NCBI RefSeq assembly: GCF_012913485.1
Contig: NZ_CP051774.1
Span: forward strand, 4,898,001-4,962,000
Source of the DNA: Luteolibacter luteus
GTDB lineage: Bacteria; Verrucomicrobiota; Verrucomicrobiia; Verrucomicrobiales; Akkermansiaceae
Direction: 5' to 3'
Length of the DNA stretch: 64,000 nucleotides
The position numbers and the translations under genes were made by a program. Under the pieces are notes generated by a model. The model saw only the letters and a program-made list of their open reading frames with translations. It had not been told where the DNA came from and ran no database searches. Below are positions 43,781-52,565 of this stretch, piece after piece. How positions within the stretch are numbered: position 1 is the first letter of the stretch; each line of letters starts with the position of its first letter.

Positions 43781-43789
43781 TCCGGAGCA

Positions 43790-44182
43790 TCAAGGTCTCT
43801 CGCTGACCGCGGCAGCCACCGGGGCGGGTTTTGGGGAAAGCCCGTCCCTGACGATGAAAAACACCGCGCCCAGCATGCAGAGAGCGGCGAAGAAGTAATT
43901 CCAACTCAGCTTTTCCTTCAGGTAGAAAATCGCGAAGGGGGCGAAGACCGCGAGCGTGATGACTTCCTGGGTGATCTTCAATTGCGCCGCACTCAGCCCC
44001 CCCGTGTAGCCGATCCGGTTCGCGGGAACTTGCAGCAGGTATTCGAAAAGGGCGATTCCCCAGGATACCAGTGCCGCGATAATCCACGGCTTTTCCCTCA
44101 GGTCCTTCAGGTGGGCGTACCACGCGAAGGTCATGAAGATATTCGAAAGCGTCAGGAGCGCGATGGTCTTCAGCAAGGTCAC
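43790..44182 (-). CDS. DUF486 (DMT-like) membrane protein
   Basis: The 130-residue protein has four hydrophobic helices and the family core: LSNIFMTFAWYAHLKDLREK, ISWGIALFEYLLQVPANRIG, LSAAQLKITQEVITLAVFAP and YLKEKLSWNYFFAALCMLGA. DUF486 proteins resemble half-size drug/metabolite transporters and may work as dimers; their substrates are unsettled. The gene converges with the metallophosphatase with 9 bases between stops. Confidence 0.92.
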   Translation of the reverse strand: MTLLKTIALLTLSNIFMTFAWYAHLKDLREKPWIIAALVSWGIALFEYLLQVPANRIGYTGGLSAAQLKITQEVITLAVFAPFAIFYLKEKLSWNYFFAALCMLGAVFFIVRDGLSPKPAPVAAAVSERP

Positions 44183-44213
44183 CCGCTCCCGATACGTCGA
44201 CAGGCCCTCCGCT

Positions 44214-46061
44214 TCAAGGGGACATCAGCGCCCGGTAGTACATTTTCGAGGAAGGAACGTCAGCGCTCGTATCCAAGGTCTGAACCACCGGGGTATACAG
44301 GGAAGTGGTCAGCATCTTCGTATTCCAGTTCGTGAGATTGGATGAAGATTGAACTGCAAAAGGCGCGAAACGCAGGGGCGTGAGCGTGATCCTGCGGTTG
44401 GCATGATCATAGGAGAACCATGACGGTGGGCTGGCCGCGGACTTCGGGTTGGTGTTGAAAAAGAATTCAAGGCGGTTGCTCAGTCCGTCTCCGTCGGGAT
44501 CTGAGTCGGGATCGCGGTCGGATCCTACTGCGCCGGGCTCGATCGTGCCGAAGTTGTCAGACATCCAGATGTTTGGGAGTCCATCGGACGGACGGCTATC
44601 GGAAGCGATCTGAATGACGGTGCAGCGCGCGGCCCGGCTGAGGTTCACACCATCGCTGAACTGGACATAGGCAGTGCCGTAGGAGGTCCCATCCGCGATC
44701 TGCTGATCGGTGAGCCGATTGCCGCTCGAGAAACCCTGCGCGGCGTAGATGAGGATGTTCCCGTCGAGAGTGAAAGGCGACGGATCCGCGAAGGATGTCA
44801 CCGAAGCTGTCAGGGCACTGCCTTGAAGATCGATCGCACGCACTTCTATCCGGTTTACGCCGAGAACCGGGGGAAGGTCTCCACTCCCGGAATCGGACAC
44901 AGCCACGAAAGGCCGGTCGACGGTGTAGGGAGGCGTATTGGCCATCGGGTAGCCGAATGCGATGCGGTCCTGATCGTAAATATTGAGACTGGCCCCCGCG
45001 CCATCACCCGTTACGGAGTGGTACATGGTGGCAGCCTTTAGAATGGGATTGGGCTCGCTGGAGTTGTTGCTGGAATGAGCGAGGCCAAGCGCATGACCAA
45101 GCTCGTGGGTCATTACGGACTTGAACTTCGTCTCGTTATCCATGGCGCTGTCCTCCAGAACCAGAAACATTCGGGTGATCTCTTGGAAGCCTTGGCTTCC
45201 CACCCTGCCTCCTTGGAAGATGGCGTCGGGACTTGTAGATGAAAATCCACCGCGACCGATGGCGGGTGCGCTGACGTAGCCGAAGGCATCGTGAAGCTGG
45301 ATACGCAGGCGCCCATCGTTGCTATTCACCGCTGCTGCAGACGTGCCGAAGCTTTGCAGTCCTTCGAACCGGAACTTTAGCGAAGATGCCGCTGACCAAA
45401 CATCGAGGCATTCCTTGACCGCCGCGAGCGCTGCTGTGGTGTCCATCCCGGGAGGCAGCTTCGCAGGGTCGACATCCACAAGATAGGGAATCGGCTGACC
45501 TCCGTCGCATAGTGGCATCCGCGAAGGTTGGCCGGATTGTTCGAGGTAACCGGTGGGAGTCACCACCGATCCGGGGACATCCATTGTTTGGAGCAGGGCT
45601 GTCGGGACAGCCGGGAGATCTCCTTTCGCGCCCGCCCTGAAGTAGGCGCGGATCTCACTTTTCAGAGCCGGGGTCCCGGCGACTTCGGTGACATGGAAAG
45701 GCGAGGGTCTCCATCGGGTCGCCGACTCGCGGTTCAGATGAAGGATGTAGTCGCCACCCACCTTCAGATCCATCTGTTCGGAGGAGATCTCTACGGTCAC
45801 GCCATTGTCTCCCCCGGGTGAGTCGAAGCCGAGGTCTGACGGTGGACTCCCCTTTGACGCCCGGGTCAGGGATGCGGTGTAGCGAGTGAAGATGTTTCCA
45901 TTTTCATCCGTGACCACTCGACGGCTGAGGATGTGATACTCGGCCACCGCGTCCGCCTCTTGGAAGATCTCGGACGGTTCTTGGTGGAGGCAGCATCCAG
46001 CGTGAAGGGTCGGCGCGGATACAAGGAGGAGACTACCGATCGCAATTGCGGGGAGTTTCAT
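44214..46061 (-). CDS. Secreted matrixin-like metalloprotease with DPDGD C-module
   Basis: ATG 46061 (MKLPAIAIGSLLLVSAPTLH) gives a signal peptide and 615 residues; a longer frame to 46103 adds an implausible leader. The N-domain is Cys-rich at the start. The zinc site HELGHALGLAH (about 312-322) is followed by a Met turn in KAATMYHSVTGDGAG. A later Ig-like part precedes DPDGDGLSNRLEFFFN and a W/R-containing end that resembles the tail of the large serine hydrolase. It is likely a secreted protease. The 31-base gap from the DUF486 start suggests separate transcription. Confidence 0.85.
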   Translation of the reverse strand: MKLPAIAIGSLLLVSAPTLHAGCCLHQEPSEIFQEADAVAEYHILSRRVVTDENGNIFTRYTASLTRASKGSPPSDLGFDSPGGDNGVTVEISSEQMDLKVGGDYILHLNRESATRWRPSPFHVTEVAGTPALKSEIRAYFRAGAKGDLPAVPTALLQTMDVPGSVVTPTGYLEQSGQPSRMPLCDGGQPIPYLVDVDPAKLPPGMDTTAALAAVKECLDVWSAASSLKFRFEGLQSFGTSAAAVNSNDGRLRIQLHDAFGYVSAPAIGRGGFSSTSPDAIFQGGRVGSQGFQEITRMFLVLEDSAMDNETKFKSVMTHELGHALGLAHSSNNSSEPNPILKAATMYHSVTGDGAGASLNIYDQDRIAFGYPMANTPPYTVDRPFVAVSDSGSGDLPPVLGVNRIEVRAIDLQGSALTASVTSFADPSPFTLDGNILIYAAQGFSSGNRLTDQQIADGTSYGTAYVQFSDGVNLSRAARCTVIQIASDSRPSDGLPNIWMSDNFGTIEPGAVGSDRDPDSDPDGDGLSNRLEFFFNTNPKSAASPPSWFSYDHANRRITLTPLRFAPFAVQSSSNLTNWNTKMLTTSLYTPVVQTLDTSADVPSSKMYYRALMSP

Positions 46062-46094
46062 GGGGAGGCGCAGGGTATAGGGACAGCACCTCAG

Positions 46095-46119
46095 TCCAGA
46101 CACATTTTGACAGTCTGGA
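46095..46119 (-). terminator. Stem-loop downstream of the DUF4105 gene
   Basis: TCCAGAC (46095-46101) pairs perfectly with GTCTGGA (46113-46119) around an 11-base AT-rich loop. It lies 43 bases after the DUF4105 stop and upstream of the matrixin gene. There is no T tract. Confidence 0.4.
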
Positions 46120-46161
46120 GAATGAAAAACTCACTCTTTGCAAATATTGCAGGGTTCCCAA

Positions 46162-47217
46162 CTAATATCCGGGCACTCCAATCCGGATTTTTCGTGAAAA
46201 CTGCGGATCATCTTGAGCCTGAAGGGCTCGTTCATCGACGTGGCCTTTCTCCTTGAGTTCGCTCAAGGGGAGATCTTTCACCGCGAAGAGACCGTGTTCG
46301 GCAAACATCTCGTCGAGCTTGCCATTCAGCAGCAGCCGCCAGTCCGGGATCGATTTCTTCTGCACGTGAAGCTGAGATCGGATGGCTGTGGTGCAGTTCG
46401 CGGTAAGCACGTTGTAAAAGCGCGGCTTCTTGGCCAAGTTCTGGATCTGCGTCACATACTCCAGAAAACGGGCACGTGCCTGTTCCGGCGGGGCTGACAA
46501 GCGGAAGAGATAGGCGTCCTCATCCTTCCTGATATTAGTACGGACCCTCACGAAGTCCCGCTCGTCGCCTACGAGGTAGCAGAGTTCATAGAGCTTGTAC
46601 AAGCCACCGAGGGTGGTGTAGACTTCGCCCTTCTCCCGGCGGGTTTCAATGGAGAAAGCGATGTGGCCTTCGTCGCCGAAATCAAAGCTGAAGATCGGGT
46701 GAGCGATCAGCGGGGAGCCCCAGTAGTTGAGAAAGAAATCGATCCCACGGAGCTTCGAAAGATGCACGGTGCGCGTTTCCCAGCGTTCGGTAACGGAGCC
46801 GTCCAGAGCGTAGTCGAAGTTCCGGTAGTTCGTGAAGGTCACCGCATCGCCATCGATCGTGGCACCCGCGGTGCGGGCATATTCGGGCGACCAGTTGCGA
46901 TCGTTGGAAGGCTGCTTGAAGGACCATGGGACGATCACCAATGCCAAGCCTGCGGCGAGCGTCAGCCAGCGGCCTCGACCCGACCTCGCCCGGAAAAGAA
47001 GGCACCCCAGCAGGGCCAGCCACAGGACGCCAATCACTAGGTTTCCCGTGCCAGGGAAGGGTCCGTCGAAATAGACCGCGCCGAAGCACCATGCGATGGG
47101 GAACAAGAGGAGAAGCCGCAGCAGATTCCTGCCGATGAAGCGAACCACTTTGGCTCCTTGCGGACGTGGCGTTATGGTGCTGGCGCGATCGCCGGAGGAT
47201 GGGGAGGGCGTTTCCAT
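46162..47217 (-). CDS. DUF4105 membrane protein
   Basis: The 351-residue protein has three hydrophobic helices near residues 30-100 (LLRLLLLFPIAWCFGAVYF, NLVIGVLWLALLGCLLF) and then a large extracytoplasmic domain. Its core is NYRNFDYALDGSVTERWETR, DFFLNYWGSPLIAHPIFSFD, ARFLEYVTQIQNLAKKPRFY and NVLTANCTTAI, with the conserved NC..T of DUF4105. The role is unknown. ATG 47217 overlaps the upstream EamA stop by 46 bases; a GTG near residue 24 (KVVRFIGRN) would avoid this. Confidence 0.85.
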   Translation of the reverse strand: METPSPSSGDRASTITPRPQGAKVVRFIGRNLLRLLLLFPIAWCFGAVYFDGPFPGTGNLVIGVLWLALLGCLLFRARSGRGRWLTLAAGLALVIVPWSFKQPSNDRNWSPEYARTAGATIDGDAVTFTNYRNFDYALDGSVTERWETRTVHLSKLRGIDFFLNYWGSPLIAHPIFSFDFGDEGHIAFSIETRREKGEVYTTLGGLYKLYELCYLVGDERDFVRVRTNIRKDEDAYLFRLSAPPEQARARFLEYVTQIQNLAKKPRFYNVLTANCTTAIRSQLHVQKKSIPDWRLLLNGKLDEMFAEHGLFAVKDLPLSELKEKGHVDERALQAQDDPQFSRKIRIGVPGY

Positions 47218-48125
47218 TGCATCAGGACATTGGCTGCCAAGATAAGCGAGCCTCCCGTTATCAGTGAAATCGTCAAGGATTCGTTAGGGTAAGCTTGCCC
47301 GACCAAGCGCCCCAACATCACCGGCAGGAACATCACGAAGCAGGCGGTGAAGACGGGCTCGATGGTGTAGATGAGTCCGGCCTCGGTGGCGGAGACACGC
47401 GGCTGCCATGAATTCATCAGTCCGTAGGCTCCCACCGAGCAGAGCAGGGAAAGTGAAAGGATCAGCAGGAATGCCGGCCATGAGGCGCCTGCCCGGACTA
47501 GCGCGCTTGGCTCCGGAGCCATGGCCCAGCTCAGAGGGAGGAATATGAGCGCAATAAAGGCACACATCGCAAAGGTGACGACGAGTCCCCGGTTGTTCTC
47601 ATACTTCGAGTTCTCCAAGGTCAGGATCTGAAAGGTGAAGATGAATGCCGCGATCAAGGTGGCCAGTTCTCCCGGGCCGATCTTCAGTGAGGTCGGAGTC
47701 ACCCCGGAGAGAATCGCACCACCCACAATGACCAATAGCGTGGCCATCAGAGTGCGGGCTCCAGGAGCCCGCCGACGCCTCATGCATTCGACCAGCGGGA
47801 GGATCACGCAGTAGGCTTGGGTGAGGAAGGCCGAAGTCGACGCCTCGGTTTTCCCCAATCCCCACGCCTGCAGGGCCATGCCCAGGCCTCCCCATAAGGC
47901 GAGCCATGCGGCCTGGGCCAGCTCCCCGCGCGTCGGACGCATGCGCACCATGAACGGAGCCATGATTGCGGCTGCGAGCCCGAAACGGGCCATCTGCAGC
48001 CACGCTGCGAGGAAAGGCTTGGAGAAATCGCCCACGCGGGCGGACTGCTCCAGGTCCAGTGCCTTGATGACCGGGAAGCTTACTCCCCAGAGAGCGCAGG
48101 CAAGGATGAGAAGCAGGACCGGCAT
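47172..48125 (-). CDS. EamA/DMT-family transporter
   Basis: The 317-residue protein has ten hydrophobic helices in two EamA repeats: LILACALWGVSFPVIKAL with LWGGLGMALQAWGLGKTEAS, and the second half with SLLCSVGAYGLMNSWQPRVS and ATEAGLIYTIEPVFTACFVM. The latter TIEPVF motif is typical. Substrates of such DMT exporters range from metabolites to drugs and cannot be read here. The 3' end overlaps the DUF4105 start. It is divergent from a small membrane protein across 131 bases. Confidence 0.92.
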   Translation of the reverse strand: MPVLLLILACALWGVSFPVIKALDLEQSARVGDFSKPFLAAWLQMARFGLAAAIMAPFMVRMRPTRGELAQAAWLALWGGLGMALQAWGLGKTEASTSAFLTQAYCVILPLVECMRRRRAPGARTLMATLLVIVGGAILSGVTPTSLKIGPGELATLIAAFIFTFQILTLENSKYENNRGLVVTFAMCAFIALIFLPLSWAMAPEPSALVRAGASWPAFLLILSLSLLCSVGAYGLMNSWQPRVSATEAGLIYTIEPVFTACFVMFLPVMLGRLVGQAYPNESLTISLITGGSLILAANVLMQWKRPPHPPAIAPAP

Positions 48126-48256
48126 GGCGAAGCGAACCCAGCCTTTACCAGTTCTCGCTGCGGGAAAAGCCCGGAGCTTCGGGATATCTCCGCAAGTGAA
48201 ATTTCTTTCAAGACAGCCTCCCTTTGACGCCCTGAAAAAGGCGTCTAGGATGCAAC

Positions 48257-48526
48257 ATGGCCGAAACTACACCTTCCACGCGTTCGTCCTTCAGCATCCC
48301 CTCGATCATCTCCGTGATTGCGGCGATCTGGAGTTTCTTCCAAGGCACCTTTGGCGGCTTGTTCCTCGCCATCATCGCCATCGTCTTCGGGCTGATCGGA
48401 GTGATGCTTTCCCTTTCTCCCGCCAAGCGGGGAGGAGTGGTCAGTACTTTTAGCATCGGTGTCGGCGTGATCGGGATCATCGCCGCCGTGATCAAAGCAA
48501 TCATGTATTTGCTTGGCGGGGGCTGA
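48257..48526 (+). CDS. Small membrane protein, unknown
   Basis: The 89-residue protein has two or three hydrophobic helices (SIISVIAAIWSFFQGTFGGL, LFLAIIAIVFGLIGVMLSLS, VVSTFSIGVGVIGIIAAVIK). A Ser/Thr-rich N-terminus (MAETTPSTRSSFSIP) precedes them. The pattern resembles DUF4190-like small membrane proteins but is too short to assign. The final 26 bases overlap the converging GNAT gene. Confidence 0.7.
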   Translation: MAETTPSTRSSFSIPSIISVIAAIWSFFQGTFGGLFLAIIAIVFGLIGVMLSLSPAKRGGVVSTFSIGVGVIGIIAAVIKAIMYLLGGG

Positions 48527-49406
48527 GCGGGCTGCCTGCCGGGTGCTCCATGAGCACATGGGTTGCCGTCTCACCGGTGACCACGAAGCCACATCTCTCG
48601 TAGAGACCACGGGCGGGGTTCACCTTGAGCACCTGCAAGCGGGCGGGTTGCTTTTTCTGACAGGCCCTGATGATGACATCGGCGACGAGTTGCGAACCGA
48701 GCCCGCGGTTTTGCCATTCGGGAAGCAGTTCGATCAGGCGAAGGAAGACGTGATCAACCTCTTCGGCTACGGAGAGCGTACCCACGGCATGACCTCCAAT
48801 TTCCAGGATTTCGAAGCTTCGCGGATCGAAATTTTCGCGGAAGCGCTCTTCTTGCCACACGTGGTCCCATCCCCATGTCTTGGCAGCGTAGTCCTGCATG
48901 GTGAGCACGTGAAGCTGCCAGAGAAAGGCCAGATCGTCCGCGTGTCCGGGGCGGCGTTTGATGGGTGATTCCCAAGCGGGGTGCCACGCGAAAAGGAAAT
49001 AAAGATAGTGCCCTTCCGGGCTTGTCCCGCTGCCGACCGCGCGCCACCCCAAGGCGGAATAGAAGGCTAGTGCCGGTCCATTCTCCGCGACACATTTCAA
49101 GGTGAAGGGTCCGCTGCTTCTCGATGCGAGGTCTTCAAGAAGGGCCTTTCCGACGCCTTTTCTCTGATGGTCGGACGAGACAAAGAGATGGTGGATGAAG
49201 TTCTCGGCTTCCCACACGGAGATGAAGCCGAGGATTTCTCCGCTGTCATTTTCCGCGACGTGGATTGCTTCGCCTTCCGTCTGTTCGGCGAAGTCTTCCA
49301 AGGCATGGGAACCTGGATCTGTCCAAGTGAAGTACTCCCTCCTGGCATGAAGGAAGATTGCAGCAAGGGCGGGATGGTCTTCTTTCTTGGCAGCGCGGAT
49401 CCTCAT
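48501..49406 (-). CDS. Protein with two GNAT acetyltransferase domains
   Basis: ATG 49406 (MRIRAAKKEDHPALAAIFLH) gives 301 residues; six codons upstream is another in-frame ATG. The first GNAT half contains VSSDHQRKGVGKALLEDLAS with the acetyl-CoA loop Q-x-x-G-x-G, and FYSALGWRAV. The second has LLPEWQNRGLGSQLVADVII and ARGLYERCGFVVTGETATHV. Both loops look intact, so both could bind acetyl-CoA. The substrate is unknown. It precedes the stop of the VOC gene by 14 bases on the same strand, so both belong to one unit. Confidence 0.9.
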   Translation of the reverse strand: MRIRAAKKEDHPALAAIFLHARREYFTWTDPGSHALEDFAEQTEGEAIHVAENDSGEILGFISVWEAENFIHHLFVSSDHQRKGVGKALLEDLASRSSGPFTLKCVAENGPALAFYSALGWRAVGSGTSPEGHYLYFLFAWHPAWESPIKRRPGHADDLAFLWQLHVLTMQDYAAKTWGWDHVWQEERFRENFDPRSFEILEIGGHAVGTLSVAEEVDHVFLRLIELLPEWQNRGLGSQLVADVIIRACQKKQPARLQVLKVNPARGLYERCGFVVTGETATHVLMEHPAGSPLSPRQANT

Positions 49407-49420
49407 ATCCAGCAGTCGTT

Positions 49421-49807
49421 TCAACGTAGCACCTGACCGAAGCCGACATCGTGGCCATCCAGATCCTGAATGCCGAATTCGCGGCAGCCGTAGGGCTGGG
49501 TACAGGGCCCGTAGTCGATCTTGGCACCCCTCTCCACAAACTCCGCATGCAGGGCTTCGGCGTCATCCACCCAGAAATAGGCGTTCCAGAGATTATGGGA
49601 AACGCTCCACAGTGGGACGATGTGCTTGGGCTCGTCCGCCTGCTTCAGCATGAGATACATCCCATCGCGATGCAGGATCACGAAATGAGGCGGCTCCCCG
49701 TAGAACTTGTCATATTGAAAGCCCATCGCGTCCCGATAGTGGTTCGCGGCAGCGACCACATCACGCACAAGGAAAACCGGGGAACTTGCCGTAAGCTTGG
49801 CGGGCAT
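49421..49807 (-). CDS. Glyoxalase/bleomycin-resistance (VOC) family protein
   Basis: The 128-residue protein has the paired beta-alpha-beta-beta-beta units: SSPVFLVRDVVAAANHYRDA, GFQYDKFYGEPPHFVILHRD and NAYFWVDDAEALHAEFVERG, GIQDLDGHDVGFGQ. VOC members include lyases, dioxygenases and antibiotic-binding proteins; the three- to four-residue metal set (His, Glu) is only partly visible, so activity is uncertain. It lies immediately upstream of the double GNAT gene, and such VOC/GNAT pairs are common in resistance or detoxification loci. Confidence 0.85.
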   Translation of the reverse strand: MPAKLTASSPVFLVRDVVAAANHYRDAMGFQYDKFYGEPPHFVILHRDGMYLMLKQADEPKHIVPLWSVSHNLWNAYFWVDDAEALHAEFVERGAKIDYGPCTQPYGCREFGIQDLDGHDVGFGQVLR

Positions 49808-49862
49808 TGGCCAATGGCTAACGTGTCCTAGCCTGCTTTGGAATCACCAATCCCGCGGTCGC

Positions 49863-50720
49863 TCAGGAGCGCCACCGCTTGGTCAGTTCATCATAGGCAT
49901 CGATCCGGCGATCACGGAAGAAGGGCCAGATCCGGCGGAAATTCTCCACAGCTCCGAGATCGAGATCATGATAGAGGATCTCCTCTTTCTCGGTGGAAGC
50001 TTTGGCAACCAGTTCACCGTAGGGATTTGCCACGAAGGAGCGGCCCCAGAACTCCGTATTCCCTTCGGTCCCCACGCGGTTAACCGCTGCGAGATAGCAG
50101 CCGTTCGCCACTGCGTGGCCTCGCTGCACCGTTTCCCAGGCGCAATGCTGGGCATCACCGAGCGTGGGCTTCTCTTCCGGCAGCCAGCCGATCGCTGTGG
50201 GGTAGACGAGCACTTGTGCACCGCCAAGGGCCATGAGCCGGGCGGCTTCTGGATACCACTGGTCCCAGCAGATCAGCACGCCGATCTTGCCGAATTTCGT
50301 ATCCCACACCGGCCAACCGGTATCACCGGGAGTGAAGTAGAACTTCTCCTCGAATGCGGGGTCCTGCGGGATGTGACTTTTCCGATACAACCCGAGAAGT
50401 AGGCCATCCGCATCATGGATCGAGGCCGTGTTGTGATACAGGCCGGCACCGCGATGCTCGAAGAGCGATGAAATCAGTACGATACCGAGTTCCTTAGCCA
50501 GCTGCCCCAGTCGGTCCGTCACAGGGCCGGGAAGGGGATCGGCGAGATCGAAGAATGCCGGATCTTCGACCGTGCAGAAGTAGGGCGTGAGGAAGAGTTC
50601 CTGCGTCACGACAATGTTCGCGCCGCCTTTGGCCGCATCCCGGATGAGCGTCTCATGATGCTTGAAGGCTTCTTCCTTGGTGGCGAAACCACGGGATTGG
50701 AGCAGGGCGATGCGAGGCAT
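49863..50720 (-). CDS. aguB: N-carbamoylputrescine amidase (nitrilase family)
   Basis: The 285-residue enzyme (start MPRIALLQSRGFATKEEAFK, ATG 50720) converts N-carbamoylputrescine to putrescine. The Glu-Lys-Cys triad is visible: Glu in NIVVTQELFLTPYFC, Lys in GLYRKSHIPQDPAFEEKFYF, Cys in KIGVLICWDQWYPEAARLMA. The FYFTPGDTGWPVWDTKFGK stretch is typical of AguB. It is the second step after agmatine deiminase (aguA at 40528-41574), 8 kb away on the same strand. The gene is divergent from pcm across 82 bases. Confidence 0.93.
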   Translation of the reverse strand: MPRIALLQSRGFATKEEAFKHHETLIRDAAKGGANIVVTQELFLTPYFCTVEDPAFFDLADPLPGPVTDRLGQLAKELGIVLISSLFEHRGAGLYHNTASIHDADGLLLGLYRKSHIPQDPAFEEKFYFTPGDTGWPVWDTKFGKIGVLICWDQWYPEAARLMALGGAQVLVYPTAIGWLPEEKPTLGDAQHCAWETVQRGHAVANGCYLAAVNRVGTEGNTEFWGRSFVANPYGELVAKASTEKEEILYHDLDLGAVENFRRIWPFFRDRRIDAYDELTKRWRS

Positions 50721-50802
50721 GCGGAGAAGGAAATGCACGGTGCCTCGTCCGGCAAGCGAGGAAGCAGGTGGCGCGCTCCTCCATTGGGGCTATCGTCCCC
50801 GG

Positions 50803-51552
50803 ATGAAGGCGATCATGTCAGGACTGGCGGCCCTCATCGCAGGGATCACGGGAGGGGCGGACGCTCAGGAAGTTATCGAACCTGCTCCGGCTTCCGATCC
50901 GGCCCCGGCGGTCCCACCCTTGGTGACCCGGGAACGGATGGTAGCGGAGCAGATCTTACGCCGCGGGGTTGGAGATTCGCAGGTCCTTGCCGCGATGCGG
51001 AAGGTGCCTCGCGACCGCTTCCTGCCGCCGGATGTGAAAAACCTGTCCTATGACGACCGGGCGATTCCCATCGGCTACGGGCAGACGATCTCCCAGCCCT
51101 ACGTGGTCGCTTTCATGACCGATGCGCTCGATTTGAAGCCGACCGACAAGGTTCTGGAAATTGGCACTGGCTCGGGCTATCAGGCGGCCATTCTCGCCGA
51201 ACTGGTAAAGGAGGTCTACACGATCGAGATCATCGAGCCGCTCGGGACGAGGGCTGCCGGAATCTTGTCGGAGCTCGGTTATAAGAACGTGAACACCCGC
51301 ATCGGCGATGGTTATCGCGGTTGGAATGAAGCGGCTCCTTTTGACGCGATCATCGTCACGTGCTCACCCGATGCCATTCCGCAGCCCTTGATCGATCAAC
51401 TCGCTGAAGGGGGAAGGATGATCATTCCGGTGGGTCCGCAAGGCGAACCGCAACAGCTTGTCTTGCTGCGGAAGAGCGGAGGACGCATCGAGCAGAAGAA
51501 AGTGCTTCCAGTCGTCTTCGTGCCGATGACGGGCGAGGTAGAGAAGAGGTGA
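50803..51552 (+). CDS. pcm: Protein-L-isoaspartate O-methyltransferase, exported form
   Basis: ATG 50803 (MKAIMSGLAALIAGITGGAD) adds a signal peptide, giving 249 residues against about 208 for cytosolic PCMT. The SAM methyltransferase core shows MVAEQILRRGVGDSQVLAAM, GYGQTISQPYVVAFMTDALD, VLEIGTGSGYQAAILAEL and DAIIVTCSPDAIPQPLIDQL. The enzyme repairs isoaspartate in damaged proteins. The N-terminal region (EVIEPAPASDPAPAVPPL) is a periplasmic linker, so repair probably occurs in the envelope. Its stop TGA abuts the next gene's stop (TGATCA). Confidence 0.92.
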   Translation: MKAIMSGLAALIAGITGGADAQEVIEPAPASDPAPAVPPLVTRERMVAEQILRRGVGDSQVLAAMRKVPRDRFLPPDVKNLSYDDRAIPIGYGQTISQPYVVAFMTDALDLKPTDKVLEIGTGSGYQAAILAELVKEVYTIEIIEPLGTRAAGILSELGYKNVNTRIGDGYRGWNEAAPFDAIIVTCSPDAIPQPLIDQLAEGGRMIIPVGPQGEPQQLVLLRKSGGRIEQKKVLPVVFVPMTGEVEKR

Positions 51553-52494
51553 TCAGGCCGCGCTTTTCCGTCCGAAGAGCCGCTTCACCAAGGCGACTAG
51601 GGCGATGACTCCGATCACGACGAATTTCTTCGCGGCGATCAGGATGGTGCCGAGCTTTGCGAGCAGGCCCGCCTTTGTCGCGATCTTGGCGGCTACCGCT
51701 CCACCGAGCACCAGGCCTGCCAGCGAGTAGTCCGACTTTTTGTCGGTCGCTTCGTTGAAGTCGGCATAGCGATGGCCGCTATTGAATTGAACCATCGAGA
51801 CGATACCCGGTGTGGCGGCTTCGACATCCGCCACGCGGTTCATCCCGGCGACGCCGTTGAGAACCAGCACTCCGCGACGTCCCAGAACACGGACGTTGTA
51901 GTTGAGCGTGTCTTCTTCGCTCTGAGGGCTTTTGAGCTGCTTCGCCCAGTGCAGGGCCTTGTTCTGCTTGTCATAGCGGGGCGGCACAGCCCAACCGACA
52001 AGTTCCAAGGTGGGAAAACCTTGGGTCTTAAGCGCTTCGTTGGCCTGGCGGTTGCCTTCTTTCAATTGGGAAAGGAGATCGTTGTAGTCGATCTCGTCGG
52101 CGTCGCTATCGCTGACGTGGCCGTCTTCAGAAAAGGAAATCACAATCGCCCAAGAATCTGGATTTTCCAGAGACTCGCCGGCAGGCACCACCATCCCCAT
52201 CAGGTCCGACGCTTGTTGCGGAGGATTTCCCCAGAGATCCACCACGACCTTGCGAGCGTCGGCGGAGTCGATGAAGCGGAAACCTGCCGGAAGCTCCAAA
52301 CGCGCGATCCCGCCCGGAAGTTGGGCGGTCCCTTCCGCATAGGTGATTCCCGCCAAGGCTTTCGCGACGAAGGCTTCGTTCGCGGCTTGGATTTCTTCCG
52401 GACTGAGCTGTCCGTCCTTGGCTGGGACGGGCGCTTCTTGTGCGAAGGCGAGACCGACGGCGAAGAGGAGCGGGAGGGCGGAAAGGAAGCGCAT
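51553..52494 (-). CDS. DUF2167 membrane protein
   Basis: ATG 52494 (MRFLSALPLLFAVGLAFAQE) yields a signal peptide and 313 residues. The soluble part carries DUF2167 features: GTAQLPGGIARLELPAGFRF, DLWGNPPQQASDLMGMVVPA and VLGRRGVLVLNGVAGMNRVA. The C-terminal helix pair is ILIAAKKFVVIGVIALVALV before a basic KRLFGRKSAA end. The function of the family is unknown. It is 71 bases downstream of nusB on the same strand, probably at the end of the ribH-nusB unit. Confidence 0.9.
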   Translation of the reverse strand: MRFLSALPLLFAVGLAFAQEAPVPAKDGQLSPEEIQAANEAFVAKALAGITYAEGTAQLPGGIARLELPAGFRFIDSADARKVVVDLWGNPPQQASDLMGMVVPAGESLENPDSWAIVISFSEDGHVSDSDADEIDYNDLLSQLKEGNRQANEALKTQGFPTLELVGWAVPPRYDKQNKALHWAKQLKSPQSEEDTLNYNVRVLGRRGVLVLNGVAGMNRVADVEAATPGIVSMVQFNSGHRYADFNEATDKKSDYSLAGLVLGGAVAAKIATKAGLLAKLGTILIAAKKFVVIGVIALVALVKRLFGRKSAA

Positions 52495-52565
52495 GATGAG
52501 GCTCTGCCTTTGCGCGCCCGGGCTCACAAGTTTATTCCCCGCGCAGGGGGAATCTCTTCCCGCCA

